Shown: piece after piece, positions 8,043-15,090 of the stretch
How positions within the stretch are numbered: the first letter of the stretch is position 1
Layout of the letters: each line of letters opens with the position of its first letter
Assembly: GCA_015065795.1 (NCBI GenBank)
Contig: SVPO01000012.1
Location: forward strand, 1 to 33,985
From: Oscillospiraceae bacterium
GTDB taxonomy: Bacteria; Bacillota; Clostridia; Oscillospirales; Acutalibacteraceae
Length of the DNA stretch: 33,985 nt
Direction of reading: 5' to 3'
Program-made: the position numbers and the translations under genes
Notes under the pieces: model-generated
Databases searched by the model: none
Seen by the model: only the letters and a program-made list of their open reading frames with translations
What the model was told of the DNA's origin: nothing

Positions 8043-9521
8043 TTAAGTAAAGAGATCAGGGTCGATGATCACTGCTTTCTGTCTTTTTTCCATCTTGCCC
8101 TCCACATACCTGACGATGTCGAACACCTGCGCTTCGGCACAGCGTCTCACCGGCATGGGCGGCGCCGGGGGACACTCCAGCTTCATGCGGAAGCTGGGAG
8201 TCAGGCTTGTCACAAAGGGAAACGCCACGCCATCGCGGAACATCAGCGCCTCGCCTCTGTAAAGCTGATTAAACTTATAGGTGGGCACCAGCGGTTCCTC
8301 GCGCAGGAAGCCCCGGGAATCCACCGAGCTGACCTTGCCGCACTCCTCGCTGAGCTCCTGACGGGTGCGCTCGTCGGAGACATTGAGATAGATGCGGATG
8401 CCGCAGTTGTTGATGATGGTCTTGGCGCGATCCTTACCGAAGGTGACATACAGCTGGTCAATGTTCTGCACCATCATGAAGATGCGGATGTTGCGCTTGC
8501 GCGCCACGGTGATGAGGTTGCTCATGTTGGGCACGGTGATGTTGGCAAACTCGTCCAGCAGCAGGTTGACACGCACGGGCAGGCGGTTGCGCTCGTACTT
8601 GCCGCCCTCGCGGATGAGCAGCTGGCACCACTGGTTGATGAGCGCCGCCACCAGCTGATGGAGCGCGGGCTTTTCGTCCGCCATGACAACGTACAGCACG
8701 CACTTTTTGCGTCCGAATTCGGTGATGTCAAAGTCGGAAGCGGACAGAACCGCGGACAAGCCCTTGGATGCCACATACACGCGCATATGCTGGTCAAAGA
8801 CAGAGATGATGCTCTTGCGGGTGTCGCTGGGGGCGTTGAGGGTGCCGGAGATGGAGAAATAGGAATACTCGTTCTCCTTGCCCCTGAACAGCAGCTTGAG
8901 GGGATCGGAGCTCAGTCCGCCTCTCCAGCCCTGGGCATTCATCGCCACCACCGAGCGCATATGCACCTCCTGCGGTTCGGCGCACTCCAGCAGCTTCAGC
9001 ATCAGTCCACGGGTGTAATCCGCCGCTGAGTTGTTCCAGAAGGGGTCGTCGGTGGACTTTTCCGAAAAGATGGCATCGGCAAAGTCGCTGACCAGCTCCA
9101 CCGCGAAGTCCTCGTTGCCGGCACGCATCTCTGCCGCAGGCACCTCCAGAGGATTATAGCAGTTGCTGTGCTGCGGATCGCGCAGGTTGACGGTCAGCAC
9201 GTCGTAGCCTGCTTCCTTTGCCATTCCGGCGGTCTTTTCATAGATCTCACCCACCGGGTCGATCACCACCGCCGATTCACCGGCACCGATCATGGTCACC
9301 AGCGAGGGTATGACCACCGAGGTGCTCTTGCCTCTGCCCGTGGCGCCCACGGTGATGACGTGGCTCTCCGAGCTGTCAACGTGGATGGAATTTTCGTCGC
9401 TGGCGATGACCACGCCGCCGCTTTCCCATTCCCTTCCTGCCAGAGTGCCGTAATTTGTATCACGGAGCATTTCTTCACGGGTGGCAAACCGTGCTCCGTA
9501 TCCTGAAGTTCCGTTCTGCAT
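8043..9521 (-). CDS. VirD4/TraG-type coupling ATPase, TM-less and orphan
   Basis: 492 residues of the type IV coupling protein family, hexameric ATPases that feed DNA or protein substrates to a secretion channel. The start resembles TraG proteins (GYGARFATREEM). Walker A is GATGRGKST (59-67) and Walker B LLLDEFA (D323, E324). The conserved DPVGE and CYNPL motifs sit between them, and the C-terminal part matches the TraM-recognition/TraG-D region. The N-terminal TM pair of typical VirD4 proteins is missing. No relaxase, VirB4, VirB6 or oriT is visible nearby. The ATG at 9521 is chosen because AGGGAG lies about 8 nt upstream; an in-frame ATG at 9548 is less well placed. The only companion is the AAA-like gene upstream in the same direction. 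It could be a soluble coupling ATPase of a minimal secretion or defence system, or a domesticated element remnant. Confidence 0.88.
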   Translation of the reverse strand: MQNGTSGYGARFATREEMLRDTNYGTLAGREWESGGVVIASDENSIHVDSSESHVITVGATGRGKSTSVVIPSLVTMIGAGESAVVIDPVGEIYEKTAGMAKEAGYDVLTVNLRDPQHSNCYNPLEVPAAEMRAGNEDFAVELVSDFADAIFSEKSTDDPFWNNSAADYTRGLMLKLLECAEPQEVHMRSVVAMNAQGWRGGLSSDPLKLLFRGKENEYSYFSISGTLNAPSDTRKSIISVFDQHMRVYVASKGLSAVLSASDFDITEFGRKKCVLYVVMADEKPALHQLVAALINQWCQLLIREGGKYERNRLPVRVNLLLDEFANITVPNMSNLITVARKRNIRIFMMVQNIDQLYVTFGKDRAKTIINNCGIRIYLNVSDERTRQELSEECGKVSSVDSRGFLREEPLVPTYKFNQLYRGEALMFRDGVAFPFVTSLTPSFRMKLECPPAPPMPVRRCAEAQVFDIVRYVEGKMEKRQKAVIIDPDLFT

Positions 9522-9579
9522 TATTGTTCTCCCTTTTTCGGCGCACATGGCGCGTTATCGTTCCTTTTTACTTCCCACG

Positions 9580-9648
9580 CGCCGCCCACATCCACAGTGG
9601 GCGGCGTCTTTCATCGTCGCCGTCTCCGTCCACAAAGCGGAGACGGCG
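9580..9648 (-). other. Two strong tandem hairpins in the intercistronic spacer
   Basis: Perfect stems of 10 bp (9580-9589 with 9597-9606, 7-nt loop) and 11 bp (9618-9628 with 9638-9648, 9-nt loop). Smaller inverted repeats continue to about 9705. There is no T-run on the minus strand, so these are not simple terminators. They may act in processing, stability or translation control of the VirD4-like mRNA. Confidence 0.7.
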
Positions 9649-9709
9649 TACCCACCGGATTCCCGTCCGGCAGGTTCCCCTTCGGCAGCCGTCCCCGACG
9701 GCCGCCCAT
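9611..9709 (-). CDS. Possible 32-residue Arg/Gly-rich peptide (doubtful)
   Basis: An ATG at 9709 opens a 32-codon frame ending at TGA 9611-9613. The peptide is rich in Arg, Gly and Pro and ends in five Arg residues. AAAGGTG lies about 10 nt upstream, a weak ribosome site. The frame overlaps one of the strong hairpins, and its composition could simply reflect that structured GC-rich RNA. I list it because it would be the first frame after the AAA-like gene and could be a leader peptide. Confidence 0.2.
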   Translation of the reverse strand: MGGRRGRLPKGNLPDGNPVGTPSPLCGRRRRR

Positions 9710-9770
9710 CCGTTTTTTCACCTTTTATATCGTTCCCATTATGACTACGGAGACGTATGTTCTCTGTCTG

Positions 9771-10613
9771 TCATGCCTTGAAGCCGGTGGTGCACTGGGG
9801 ATCCTCTGCGCTGCAGCGCAGTCCGAAGGCATCGGAGCGTGCGTACTCTGCCAGGAGAGACGCAGGGATGCGCCTGCGCACACCGCGCTCGGAGGCGGCG
9901 CCGATGAGGTCATCGGCAATGATTCCGGCGGTGCGGTAGCCCTGGAAGGAGGATCCTTCCACCGCGCTGCCGCACATACGCAGCAGTTCCTCGCGGCCGC
10001 AGCGATCCACGGTCAGGCCGCACTCGTCCAGCTGACGGCTGATGTTGGCTGCCAGCGTGTGAGCGGTAAAGCGTTCGGTCTCCAGACGGCGCAGACTGAA
10101 GTGAGGCAGAAGCAGCGAATAGAGCTGATCCACCTTTTCTTCGTCACTGCCGCTGATGCCGAAGACGAAGATGATGTTGTCGCGGTGGCCGGCGGCAAAG
10201 CGGATGAGCTTATCCACCACATAGGAACCCAGATCGTTCTCCCAGCCGTCCATGCGCACGCCCACCACGCCGCGGAAGCTGTTGAAGCGGCGGCAGGCGT
10301 TGATGGCGGTCTGCACCGCCGCGACAGGGTCGTCAAGATGGGGATCGGGGCGGACCTCGATGTAAGGCACCATGCCGTCAAAGCGGAAGATATCCGCCCG
10401 TCTGACCATTTCGACGATCTGCTCCAGACGGGAGCTCCAGCCGAAGCCGATCTCCAGCGGCAGCACATAGGCTCCCACCGGGTTGCCCTCGGTGCGCTTC
10501 TTTTCCGGAGTGTGTCCTGCGCGGAGCATCAGTCGCTTTTCCTCCTTTTCAAAGGAGCCGCCGACGTAGCTGTCCGCAGCGGGATAATTTCTTGCTGTGT
10601 TGATGTTGTTCAT
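9771..10613 (-). CDS. AAA-like protein lacking a visible P-loop, partner of the VirD4-like gene
   Basis: 280 residues, not confidently assigned. The central part (about 110-220) reads like the core of an AAA+ domain of the CbxX/SpoVK kind: a hydrophobic strand (NIIFVFGISGS, sensor-1 position), then LPHFSLRRLETERFTAHTLAANIS, and a helical lid (LLRMCGSAVEG). I could not find a GxxxxGK(S/T) Walker A, so it may be a degenerate or non-ATPase partner. The ATG at 10613 follows AAGGGGAAAGAT; an upstream in-frame ATG at 10646 has no such site. It is transcribed from a strong promoter through a 215-nt structured leader. No terminator separates it from the VirD4-like gene, so the two probably form one unit. 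Its function is unknown. Confidence 0.65.
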   Translation of the reverse strand: MNNINTARNYPAADSYVGGSFEKEEKRLMLRAGHTPEKKRTEGNPVGAYVLPLEIGFGWSSRLEQIVEMVRRADIFRFDGMVPYIEVRPDPHLDDPVAAVQTAINACRRFNSFRGVVGVRMDGWENDLGSYVVDKLIRFAAGHRDNIIFVFGISGSDEEKVDQLYSLLLPHFSLRRLETERFTAHTLAANISRQLDECGLTVDRCGREELLRMCGSAVEGSSFQGYRTAGIIADDLIGAASERGVRRRIPASLLAEYARSDAFGLRCSAEDPQCTTGFKA

Positions 10614-10828
10614 ATCTTTCCCCTTTACTTCCGTACGTTCTCTCATTCCATAGCCCGGTACATTCCGCGGCTTTACCCAGCCTCTCCGCTAGTGCATCCT
10701 CCGCATCCTGAGACAGTTTCAGAGACCGATCGGGGAAACGGAGCTGCCGGCGATCGGTCCGGCAGACGTTTCCTTTCTCTGAGCTTTTCCCGGGGTTTTG
10801 GAAAATGCTGGCTGCTTCGGAGGGCAGC
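10614..10828 (-). promoter_or_regulatory. Structured 5' leader with pseudoknot potential
   Basis: The 215-nt leader folds strongly. On plus-strand coordinates, GGAAACG (10734-10740) pairs with CGTTTCC (10767-10773), and CTGCCGG (10744-10750) pairs with CCGGCAG (10759-10765). The 8-nt loop (10751-10758) is exactly complementary to the 8 nt just outside the stem (10725-10732), which suggests a pseudoknot. AGAGA (10721-10725) can also pair with TCTCT (10776-10780). A further short hairpin lies near the transcript start (GCTGC...GCAGC, about 10810-10830). It matches no riboswitch class I can recall. Confidence 0.6.
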
Positions 10829-10834
10829 TTCTTA

Positions 10835-10863
10835 ATTATGCAAACTCCCGCACGTCTTGTCAA
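10835..10863 (-). promoter_or_regulatory. Promoter of the AAA-like/VirD4-like unit
   Basis: Perfect TTGACA (10858-10863), a 17-nt spacer and CATAAT (10835-10840) on the minus strand. This is the best promoter upstream of the pair and defines the long leader. Confidence 0.8.
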
Positions 10864-10890
10864 TACAGCTAAATACCCAAAGAGCACAAA

Positions 10891-10923
10891 AACGAATCCT
10901 GCATGCGTGATGCGGGATTCGTT
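10891..10923. terminator. Strong bidirectional terminator-like hairpin, apparently isolated
   Basis: A 14-bp stem with one G-T wobble (10891-10904 with 10910-10923) and a 5-nt loop, with T-runs on both strands. No gene ends next to it on either strand. It insulates the 10835-10863 promoter from the region to its right. Confidence 0.75.
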
Positions 10924-11429
10924 TTCTTCGATTGGGAACATTCGCAGAGCCGTGGGAAACGTCGGTTTCACTTTTACATCTCCGCGAATCTGTCACGGTA
11001 TCATAAGCAATCGGTATTTTGTTGTGCCGATTCGGAAGCTTTCGCATTGTTATCACATTTTTCGCAGTGTTTAGCGAAAAAGTATATGGTGAATGGGGAA
11101 ATTTATGTCAAATTATATATTTTAGTCGATTAAATAACTCCCCTCCTCCGCCGCTGTCCGGCAAGATTGGAGGCGAATTTTCAGAGCGCTGTTTTTGCCT
11201 GCGCCTGTGTATGATAACACGTATTCAAAGCTTTGTCAACATAAAACTTCTCAAAATTGCAATTATTTTACACTCAGACGTTTCGTGGATCGTTATTTGG
11301 CCCCTTTGCTGTGTATATTTGCCGCTGAAGCCGCCAACAATAGCACTGCGGAACACGACTTTCCAGAATACACATCCCGAAAGGAGGTGCCGCCCCGGGT
11401 CACCGCAGATTTCCGGCGCGGCAGATGAT
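10924..11429. other. Intergenic region without a convincing gene
   Basis: About 500 nt, with AT-rich patches (11041-11140 and 11219-11290) unlike its surroundings. Short frames exist on both strands, but none has a plausible ribosome site together with protein-like composition. An AAAGGAGG motif at 11380-11387 lies 42 nt before the M23 gene start and has no start codon at normal distance. Confidence 0.5.
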
Positions 11430-12230
11430 ATGTCACTGAGATTTGATAACTCCGGCGAGAAGAAACGCCCCTCCCCCAAAAAGAAGAACAAGCGCAGTCT
11501 GAGCTTCTACGCAGCCATACTGCTGTGCGTGGGCGCGGTGGCTCTTACGGTGGTCACCAACCGCGCCGACAGCGGCAGTCCGGCTGCAGAGGATGCCCTC
11601 TCCTCCGGACAGTCCTCGTCGCTGCCCTTTGACGATCTGCCCACCGTGGACGAGACCCTCGCCGACAGCTGGCTGATAAGCGACGTAACCGTCTCCCCAG
11701 CCGACGCGCAGCCTGCAGCGGTCACCACGACCACTACCTCTGCCGCCCCCTCCACTCAGCCCTCGCGGATGAACATCACCGAAGCACCGTCTGTCCCTGA
11801 GGTTGTACCGGCATCGGCGCCCATCAGCTTCCGTATGCCCACGGGCGGCTCGGTCACCTCGGGCTATTCCGGCGATGAGCTGGTATTCTGCGCCACCATG
11901 TGCGACTGGCGCGTGCACAACGGCATCGATATCAGCGGCGAAGCAGGCGCGGAGGTCAGAGCCTGCGCCGACGGCATAGTGGAAAACTTTGCCGCCGACA
12001 TCATCTACGGCAACACCGCCATCGTCCGACATGCCGACGATTCCATCATGTACTACTGTGGACTTTCCGACACGCAGATGGTGTCCGCAGGTCTTGAGGT
12101 GCACGCAGGCGATGTCATCGGCTATATCGGCGAGGTTCCCTGTGAGCTGGAGGACGGTCCTCACATTCATCTCGCCATGGTCAGGGACGGAAAATTCATA
12201 GACCCTGCTCCCCTCCTCGGGAAGCACTGA
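11430..12230 (+). CDS. M23 (LytM) family metallopeptidase, SpoIIQ-like layout
   Basis: 266 residues. A Lys-rich cytoplasmic N-terminus (about 1-24), one TM helix (about 25-42) and a Ser/Thr/Pro-rich linker (45-130) precede a C-terminal LytM domain. Zinc ligands appear intact: HNGID near residue 167 (HxxxD) and HIH near 247 (HxH), as in active glycyl- or DD-endopeptidases. Clostridial SpoIIQ proteins also have one TM helix and an intact LytM domain, so a sporulation role is possible. However, no sporulation gene is adjacent, and a general wall endopeptidase is equally likely. The ATG at 11430 has a poor ribosome site; a perfect Shine-Dalgarno lies 42 nt further upstream, so initiation is unusual or the start is uncertain. 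Confidence 0.85.
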   Translation: MSLRFDNSGEKKRPSPKKKNKRSLSFYAAILLCVGAVALTVVTNRADSGSPAAEDALSSGQSSSLPFDDLPTVDETLADSWLISDVTVSPADAQPAAVTTTTTSAAPSTQPSRMNITEAPSVPEVVPASAPISFRMPTGGSVTSGYSGDELVFCATMCDWRVHNGIDISGEAGAEVRACADGIVENFAADIIYGNTAIVRHADDSIMYYCGLSDTQMVSAGLEVHAGDVIGYIGEVPCELEDGPHIHLAMVRDGKFIDPAPLLGKH

Positions 12231-12520
12231 ACCCGGCTGCTGCAGAGCTTTTCTGCCTGCAGCGGAGTACATGCCCCCGTGATATCCCGTTAAGGGGCGC
12301 AGACTGGCGCGGCTGCGGCGTTTTCGCTGTACCGCGCCTTTGCTGCGTCCGCGCACGCAGGGAGGCGGCGGACGAACGCAGTGAGCAGAGACTGCGCAGC
12401 AGGCTCGCAGGCTGTTCGCAGAACAGCTCCGCCGCCGGGGCTGCCCCGTTCCGCGGCGCCGTAGTTTTCGGGCATTTGCCTCCCGATTTTCGCCATCGCT
12501 TAATATCTTACTTCTTCCAC
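12231..12520. other. GC-rich spacer with multi-branched fold, possible structured RNA
   Basis: It contains a 9-bp outer stem (12364-12372 with 12428-12436). This encloses CGCAGT/ACTGCG (12377-12382 with 12391-12396) and GCTGTTC/GAACAGC (12411-12417 with 12421-12427). A GGGG/CCCC hairpin follows (12437-12447), and an ACGCAG-type hairpin lies near 12340-12360. The strand is not decided. No coding frame with a ribosome site was found. Confidence 0.4.
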
Positions 12521-12549
12521 TTGCCAAGGCAGCGAAAATATGATACTAT
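12521..12549 (+). promoter_or_regulatory. Promoter of the two-TM/ROK/OGG unit
   Basis: TTGCCA (12521-12526), 17 nt, TACTAT (12544-12549). The downstream genes are closely spaced and all on plus, so it may drive all three. Confidence 0.75.
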
Positions 12550-12589
12550 AGAAATAATTAGGTCACTTAATAAAGCGAGGTAATTATCT

Positions 12590-12853
12590 GTGAAGGATCC
12601 CGCGACCGGTTCCAACGTGCAGAGCATTTCCGGGCTGGGTGTAACTTCAGCCGTATGCGCTCTGTGCAGCTACTTCTTTCTGCTGTCCGCATTTTTCGGC
12701 ATCGCCTTCGGCGTGGTTGGGCTTATGCGCCGCCGCAGGGACGTACTGTGCTGGGCGGGGATCATCCTGTCGGCGATCTTTCTCGTCAGCGGAATCGTCA
12801 CCATGGCGCGGCTGTGCGGCAGCCCCGAGCTGGAATCCATACTGATGGGCTGA
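12590..12853 (+). CDS. Small two-TM membrane protein (DUF4190-like)
   Basis: 87 residues. Two hydrophobic segments (about 17-45 and 53-75) are joined by a short basic loop (LMRRRRDVL), a pattern common in DUF4190-type proteins: small-residue-rich first helix, GLxxRR, WAGIILS second helix. It starts at GTG 12590, about 8 nt after GCGAGGT. The function is unknown. It lies 40 nt upstream of the ROK regulator in the same direction and shares its promoter. I noticed no signal peptide or catalytic motif. Confidence 0.75.
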   Translation: MKDPATGSNVQSISGLGVTSAVCALCSYFFLLSAFFGIAFGVVGLMRRRRDVLCWAGIILSAIFLVSGIVTMARLCGSPELESILMG

Positions 12854-12893
12854 CATCTCCCTCGCTGACAAATCTACATATTCGGAGAACACG

Positions 12894-14093
12894 ATGGAAA
12901 ACAAAGGAAGCAATCAGAGTCTGGTCAAGATGACCAACCAGAATCTCATTCTGCGCGAGATACGCGCAAACCAGCAGCTTTCCCGTTCCGAGCTGGCAAA
13001 GCGCCTGCACCTTAGCAACCCCAGCGTCTCCAAGCACGTCGACGACCTGCTGGCGAAGGGTCTGCTCATAGAAACCGGCTCCATGGTCACCGACATCGGC
13101 CGCCGTCCCATCATGCTGCAGTTCAACGGCAAGCACGGCTGCGTGGCGGTCATCGACCTATCCAGCAACAACGCCCGTCTGTGCGTCGCCGACCTGCTGG
13201 GCAACAAGCTGGAATACGCCCGTGTGGAGGGCGACCGTCTGGTGTCCCCCGAGGAGATCAGCCGCATCGTAGTCACGCTGCGCGACATGCTCAACCATCT
13301 GGGAGACCGCTGCGGCAAGCTCATGGGCATCTGCATCGGCACCCCCGGTCTCATCGAGCCGGAAAGCGGACGCATACTGCTCTCCTACCGCTTCGAAAAG
13401 CAGGCGGAGTATCCCGATCTGGTGGAGATCTTCCGCTCCTCCTTCGAGGTGCCCGTCATCGTGCGCAACGACATCAACCTTGCCGTTGTGGGCGAACACA
13501 TCTTTGGCGCGGGTCAGGATCTTTCCTCCGTCATGATGCTGAGCATCAACGTAGGCACCGCAGGACTGGGCGCGGTCATCGACGGACACTCCTACGAGGG
13601 TGCCCACGGCTACGCCTGCAGCATCGAATCCATCCTGCTGCCATCCAATGATCTGTCCGCACCGCTGCGTTCCCTCTCCGAGCTGCTTCGGCTGGACAAT
13701 CTCGTATCCGGCGTGCGCGACATAGTCGCCGACGGACGCGAATCCATGCTGCGCGAATGGGTCAGCGACCCCTCCGACCTGACCTTTGATGACATCGCCC
13801 GTGCATGGGGCATGAGCGACATCGCCGTCAGCACCGTGGTGCGCAAATACACCCGGGGCGTGGCGCTTGCCTGCCGCTGTCTGACCGCCATGTTCGACCC
13901 CGAGCTGATAATCATCGGCGGACAGGCTGTCAAGCTGGGCTCGCCCTTTATCAACGAGATCAACCGTCTGTACGAGGATCTGCCCGGACATTCGGCAGAC
14001 CTGTGCCTTGCCAAGCTGTCCGACTCTGCGGTCATCTTCGGCGGCATCGACCTCGCCACCCGACAGGCAATCGACAACGTGGTGCAGCAGTGA
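12894..14093 (+). CDS. ROK-family transcriptional regulator
   Basis: 399 residues. A winged helix-turn-helix (about 15-65: LILREIRANQQLSRSELAK to LLAKGLLIETG) is followed by the family hallmark GRRPIML (69-75) and a ROK sugar-kinase-like domain. The ROK domain begins VAVIDLSSNNARL, with GICIGTPGLI and a GAGQDLSSVMMLSINVGTAG region. Such proteins repress sugar-uptake or catabolic genes and are released by a sugar ligand. The usual zinc-binding CxCGxxGCxE motif is replaced by YACSIESIL, so the protein may not bind zinc in the standard way. No sugar operon adjoins it, so the target is unknown. Start at ATG 12894 with GGAG 6 nt before. It ends directly at the OGG start. Confidence 0.93.
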   Translation: MENKGSNQSLVKMTNQNLILREIRANQQLSRSELAKRLHLSNPSVSKHVDDLLAKGLLIETGSMVTDIGRRPIMLQFNGKHGCVAVIDLSSNNARLCVADLLGNKLEYARVEGDRLVSPEEISRIVVTLRDMLNHLGDRCGKLMGICIGTPGLIEPESGRILLSYRFEKQAEYPDLVEIFRSSFEVPVIVRNDINLAVVGEHIFGAGQDLSSVMMLSINVGTAGLGAVIDGHSYEGAHGYACSIESILLPSNDLSAPLRSLSELLRLDNLVSGVRDIVADGRESMLREWVSDPSDLTFDDIARAWGMSDIAVSTVVRKYTRGVALACRCLTAMFDPELIIIGGQAVKLGSPFINEINRLYEDLPGHSADLCLAKLSDSAVIFGGIDLATRQAIDNVVQQ

Positions 14094-14095
14094 CT

Positions 14096-14965
14096 ATGAT
14101 AATTACCGAAACGATCAACAACAGCACAGAACAGACACGGCAGGTGATCCTTGATCATCCTGCCGGCTTTTCTCTCAGCGGCACGCTCATCAGCGGACAG
14201 TGCTTCCGCTGGCGGCAGCAGCCCGACGGCAGTCTGCGCGGCGTCGCCGGCGACCGCGCCGTGACCATGCTCCAGCGTGACGGACAGGTGGTTATTCTCG
14301 GCGATGACCGTCCGGACGCGGAGGACTTCTGGCGCGATTATCTGGACTTCGGCACCGATTACGCCGCCATACGCCGCCTTTCGGTGTGTGCCGAGCCACG
14401 TCTGGAATCCGCCGTGAATCGCTGCGGAGGGGTATTCATCCTGCGCCAGCAGCCGTGGGAGGCATTATGCTCCTTCATAGTCTCACAGAACAACAACATT
14501 CCGCGCATCCGCACCATCATCGACCGCCTCTGCCGCCGATACGGGCAGCCCATTGCCGCTGCCGACGGCACTCAGGAATGGGCGTTTCCCTCCCCTGAAG
14601 CCATCGCCTCCGCAGGCGAGGAGGAGCTGAAAGAATTGGGGCTGGGCTACCGCGCAGGCTATCTGCCTGCCGCCGCCCGTGATGTGCTCAGCGGCAGCTT
14701 TGACCCTGCCGCACTGCGTGAGCTGCCGCTGGACGAGGCGCGCAAGGCGCTGCAGGCAATGAAGGGCGTTGGCCTCAAGGTTGCCGACTGCGTGCTGCTG
14801 TTCGGTCTGCACCGTCTGGACGCTTTCCCACGCGACGTGTGGATAAAGCGCGCGCTGGAAGGCGAGTTCAGGGACACACCTCTGCAGAACACACCCTACG
14901 CCGGCGTGGCTCAGCAGTATATCTTTGAGTACATCCGCACACAGGGCAGCGAAGGCAGCAATTAG
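14096..14965 (+). CDS. 8-oxoguanine DNA glycosylase/AP lyase, OGG1 type
   Basis: 289 residues. A bifunctional base-excision enzyme removing 8-oxo-dG opposite C. The N-terminal domain includes GQCFRWRQ, and SQNNNIPRI (130-138) matches the OGG1 SxNNNI signature. The helix-hairpin-helix GVGLKVADC carries the catalytic lysine K228, and FPRDVW carries the aspartate D247. These correspond to K249 and D268 of human OGG1, so both lyase and glycosylase chemistry should be intact. The ATG at 14096 starts 2 nt after the ROK stop; an in-frame GTG at 14090 would give a GTGA overlap and is an alternative start. It has no separate ribosome site and is probably translationally coupled. The same terminator ends the convergent surface-protein gene. 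Confidence 0.93.
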   Translation: MIITETINNSTEQTRQVILDHPAGFSLSGTLISGQCFRWRQQPDGSLRGVAGDRAVTMLQRDGQVVILGDDRPDAEDFWRDYLDFGTDYAAIRRLSVCAEPRLESAVNRCGGVFILRQQPWEALCSFIVSQNNNIPRIRTIIDRLCRRYGQPIAAADGTQEWAFPSPEAIASAGEEELKELGLGYRAGYLPAAARDVLSGSFDPAALRELPLDEARKALQAMKGVGLKVADCVLLFGLHRLDAFPRDVWIKRALEGEFRDTPLQNTPYAGVAQQYIFEYIRTQGSEGSN

Positions 14966-15027
14966 CCTTGCGTTCCATATACCACCTGTAATATCCACGA
15001 TTAATATTCCTCATTAACGAGACAGAT

Positions 15028-15060
15028 AAAGCCCGGAACGGTTCTGCCGTTCCGGGCTTT
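15028..15060. terminator. Bidirectional terminator
   Basis: A 14-bp perfect stem (15028-15041 with 15047-15060), 5-nt loop, AAA/TTT at the base. It ends the OGG gene on plus and the surface-protein gene on minus. Confidence 0.92.
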
Positions 15061-15090
15061 GTTTCGCGTTATGTTGTCAGGGGAGAAGAA

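Noticed and set aside
8043-10613. Part of an integrative conjugative element
   Set aside because: A coupling ATPase is present, but no relaxase, VirB4, integrase, att repeats or change in base composition was seen in the window.
10549-10971. 140-codon minus-strand frame over the structured leader
   Set aside because: One stretch looks protein-like, but the frame spans a terminator and a promoter and overlaps the start of the AAA-like gene. The strong RNA pairing explains the sequence better.
12290-12496. 68-codon minus-strand frame in the structured spacer
   Set aside because: No ribosome site, and its Ala/Arg/Pro content follows from the GC-rich inverted repeats.
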